The notes under the pieces are model-generated. The model was not told where the DNA came from, did not search any database, and worked only from the letters and a program-made list of their open reading frames with translations. The position numbers and the translations under genes are program-made. Positions 15,984-16,818 of a stretch of 16,818 nucleotides of DNA are shown here, one piece after another. The DNA comes from UBA685 sp049890115 (GTDB taxonomy: Bacteria; Pseudomonadota; Alphaproteobacteria; Puniceispirillales; Puniceispirillaceae), in NCBI GenBank assembly GCA_049890115.1, contig JBMHCC010000017.1, positions 1-16,818 on the forward strand, given 5' to 3'. Within the stretch, counting starts at the first letter, position 1. Every line of letters begins with the position of its first letter.

Positions 15984-16427
15984 ATGCGCTTTGTTCACAC
16001 AATGATCAGAATTACCGATATCGAGGAATCTCTTGATTTCTGGTGTGATAAAATGGGGATGATTGAAACGCGCCGCTCTGAAAATGAAGCTGGGAAATTC
16101 ACCTTGATATTCCTAGCAGCACCAGCTGATAAAAGCCGTGCAGAAACAGACCATTCACCTGAATTAGAGCTGACCTATAATTGGGGCTCTGATGAAGTAT
16201 ATGAAACAGGGCGCAGCTGGGGACATCTTGCCTATCGTGTTGATAATATTTATGAATTTTGCCAAAATCTGATGGATAAAGGCGTGGTGATTAACCGCCC
16301 GCCTCGTGATGGTCACATGGCTTTTGTGAAGTCACCAGATAATGTGTCGATTGAATTGATTCAAGAAGAGGGGCCTCTGCCAATCGCTGAGCCTTGGGCA
16401 TCAATGCCAAATGAAGGAAGCTGGTAA
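15984..16427 (+). CDS. gloA: Lactoylglutathione lyase (glyoxalase I, VOC family)
   Basis: A 147-residue VOC-fold metalloenzyme that converts the methylglyoxal-glutathione hemithioacetal to S-lactoylglutathione in the cytoplasm. Metal ligands match those of bacterial glyoxalase I: His5 (FVHTMIRI), Glu62 (LELTYNWG), His81 (WGHLAYRV) and Glu124 (SIELIQ). The start at 15984 is fixed by AGGAGA 7 nt upstream; an in-frame ATG at 15921 would add 21 residues not seen in the family. The C-terminal tail after IELIQEEG, about 20 residues, is slightly longer than in E. coli GloA. The glyoxalase II gene follows 4 nt after the stop, so one transcript encodes both steps of methylglyoxal detoxification. Confidence 0.93.
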   Translation: MRFVHTMIRITDIEESLDFWCDKMGMIETRRSENEAGKFTLIFLAAPADKSRAETDHSPELELTYNWGSDEVYETGRSWGHLAYRVDNIYEFCQNLMDKGVVINRPPRDGHMAFVKSPDNVSIELIQEEGPLPIAEPWASMPNEGSW

Positions 16428-16431
16428 GATT

Positions 16432-16818
16432 ATGGCAGAATTGCAGATTCATCAATTCAGCTATTTGTCTGATAATTATGGTTTTTTGCTTCATGATCCT
16501 GCCTCAGGTCAAGTGGCTGCCATAGATGCAGGTGATGCAAGTGCTTATCTGGCAGCATTAGATAAGACAGGCTATCAGCTCTCTCATATTTTCATCACAC
16601 ATCATCATTATGATCACATAGATGGTCTAGCTGAGCTTAAGCAAGCCACAGGCGCAACTATCATTGGGCCATCTGATACAAAATCAGGCCTTGCTGCGAT
16701 GATTGATGAGCCTGTATCTGATAATGACAGCTTTACATTCGCTAATCACACTGTTCAGGTGATTGCTACCCCTGGTCATACGCTTGATATGATGAATTAT
16801 TATCTGCCTGATGAGCAA
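16432..16818 (+). CDS. gloB: Hydroxyacylglutathione hydrolase (glyoxalase II), partial at right edge
   Basis: The first 129 residues of a metallo-beta-lactamase-fold hydrolase, about half of the usual length of some 250. It hydrolyses S-lactoylglutathione to D-lactate and glutathione. The N-terminus (IHQFSYLSDNYGFLLHD) is typical of glyoxalase II, THHHYDH (56-62) provides ligands His57, His59, Asp61 and His62, and His116 lies in TPGHT. The residues after this, TLDMMNYYL, differ from the common TLGHIxYY. The remaining ligands and the C-terminal glutathione-binding domain lie beyond the window. The gene is 4 nt downstream of gloA, with GGAAG 12 nt before the ATG as the only visible ribosome-binding site, so translation may rely on coupling to gloA. 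Confidence 0.9.
   Translation, partial: MAELQIHQFSYLSDNYGFLLHDPASGQVAAIDAGDASAYLAALDKTGYQLSHIFITHHHYDHIDGLAELKQATGATIIGPSDTKSGLAAMIDEPVSDNDSFTFANHTVQVIATPGHTLDMMNYYLPDEQ

Overview
The window is a stretch of bacterial chromosome of low-to-moderate GC (A/T-rich third positions, short intergenic gaps, several 1-4 base gene overlaps). The gene families and base composition fit a streamlined, Gram-negative, probably marine alphaproteobacterium. No rRNA, tRNA or other phylogenetic marker is present, so that placement is inference. I see no insertion sequence, integrase, CRISPR array, tRNA or rRNA.

Region 1 (1-6492, minus strand) is one uninterrupted reading frame of 2,164 codons that runs off the left edge. 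It encodes a giant secreted exoprotein: an extended signal peptide, a two-partner-secretion (filamentous-haemagglutinin-type) domain and beta-helix, twelve FG-GAP-like repeats of about 72 residues, a second beta-helix-like stretch, and at least six YDG/MBG-type repeats. The last three of these are nearly identical at the DNA level, with a period of 261 bp. Its outer-membrane partner (TpsB) is not in the window.

Region 2 (6729-9775) has a DUF3291 protein on the plus strand, convergent with a minus-strand group: YadG/YadH-type ABC exporter (ATPase, then permease) followed by an EamA-family transporter. Region 3 (9922-10976) is azlC-azlD, a branched-chain amino-acid exporter pair, with a TTG start and a leader containing a terminator-like hairpin. 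Region 4 (10970-12610, minus) is an aldehyde dehydrogenase followed 3 nt later by a 4-oxalocrotonate tautomerase-like protein.

Region 5 (12793-14063, plus) holds a single-domain rhodanese and a class I glutamine amidotransferase-like protein. A five-copy 16-bp tandem repeat, each copy containing TATAAT, fills the gap to the convergent MFS transporter. Region 6 (15878-14130, minus) is an AAC(6')-like GNAT acetyltransferase followed directly by that MFS transporter. Region 7 (15984-16818, plus) is a glyoxalase pair, gloA then gloB, with gloB cut by the right edge.

Apart from the exoprotein, the window is transport, aldehyde/methylglyoxal handling and small-molecule metabolism. The most unusual items are the composite exoprotein, the azlCD leader and the TATAAT repeat array.
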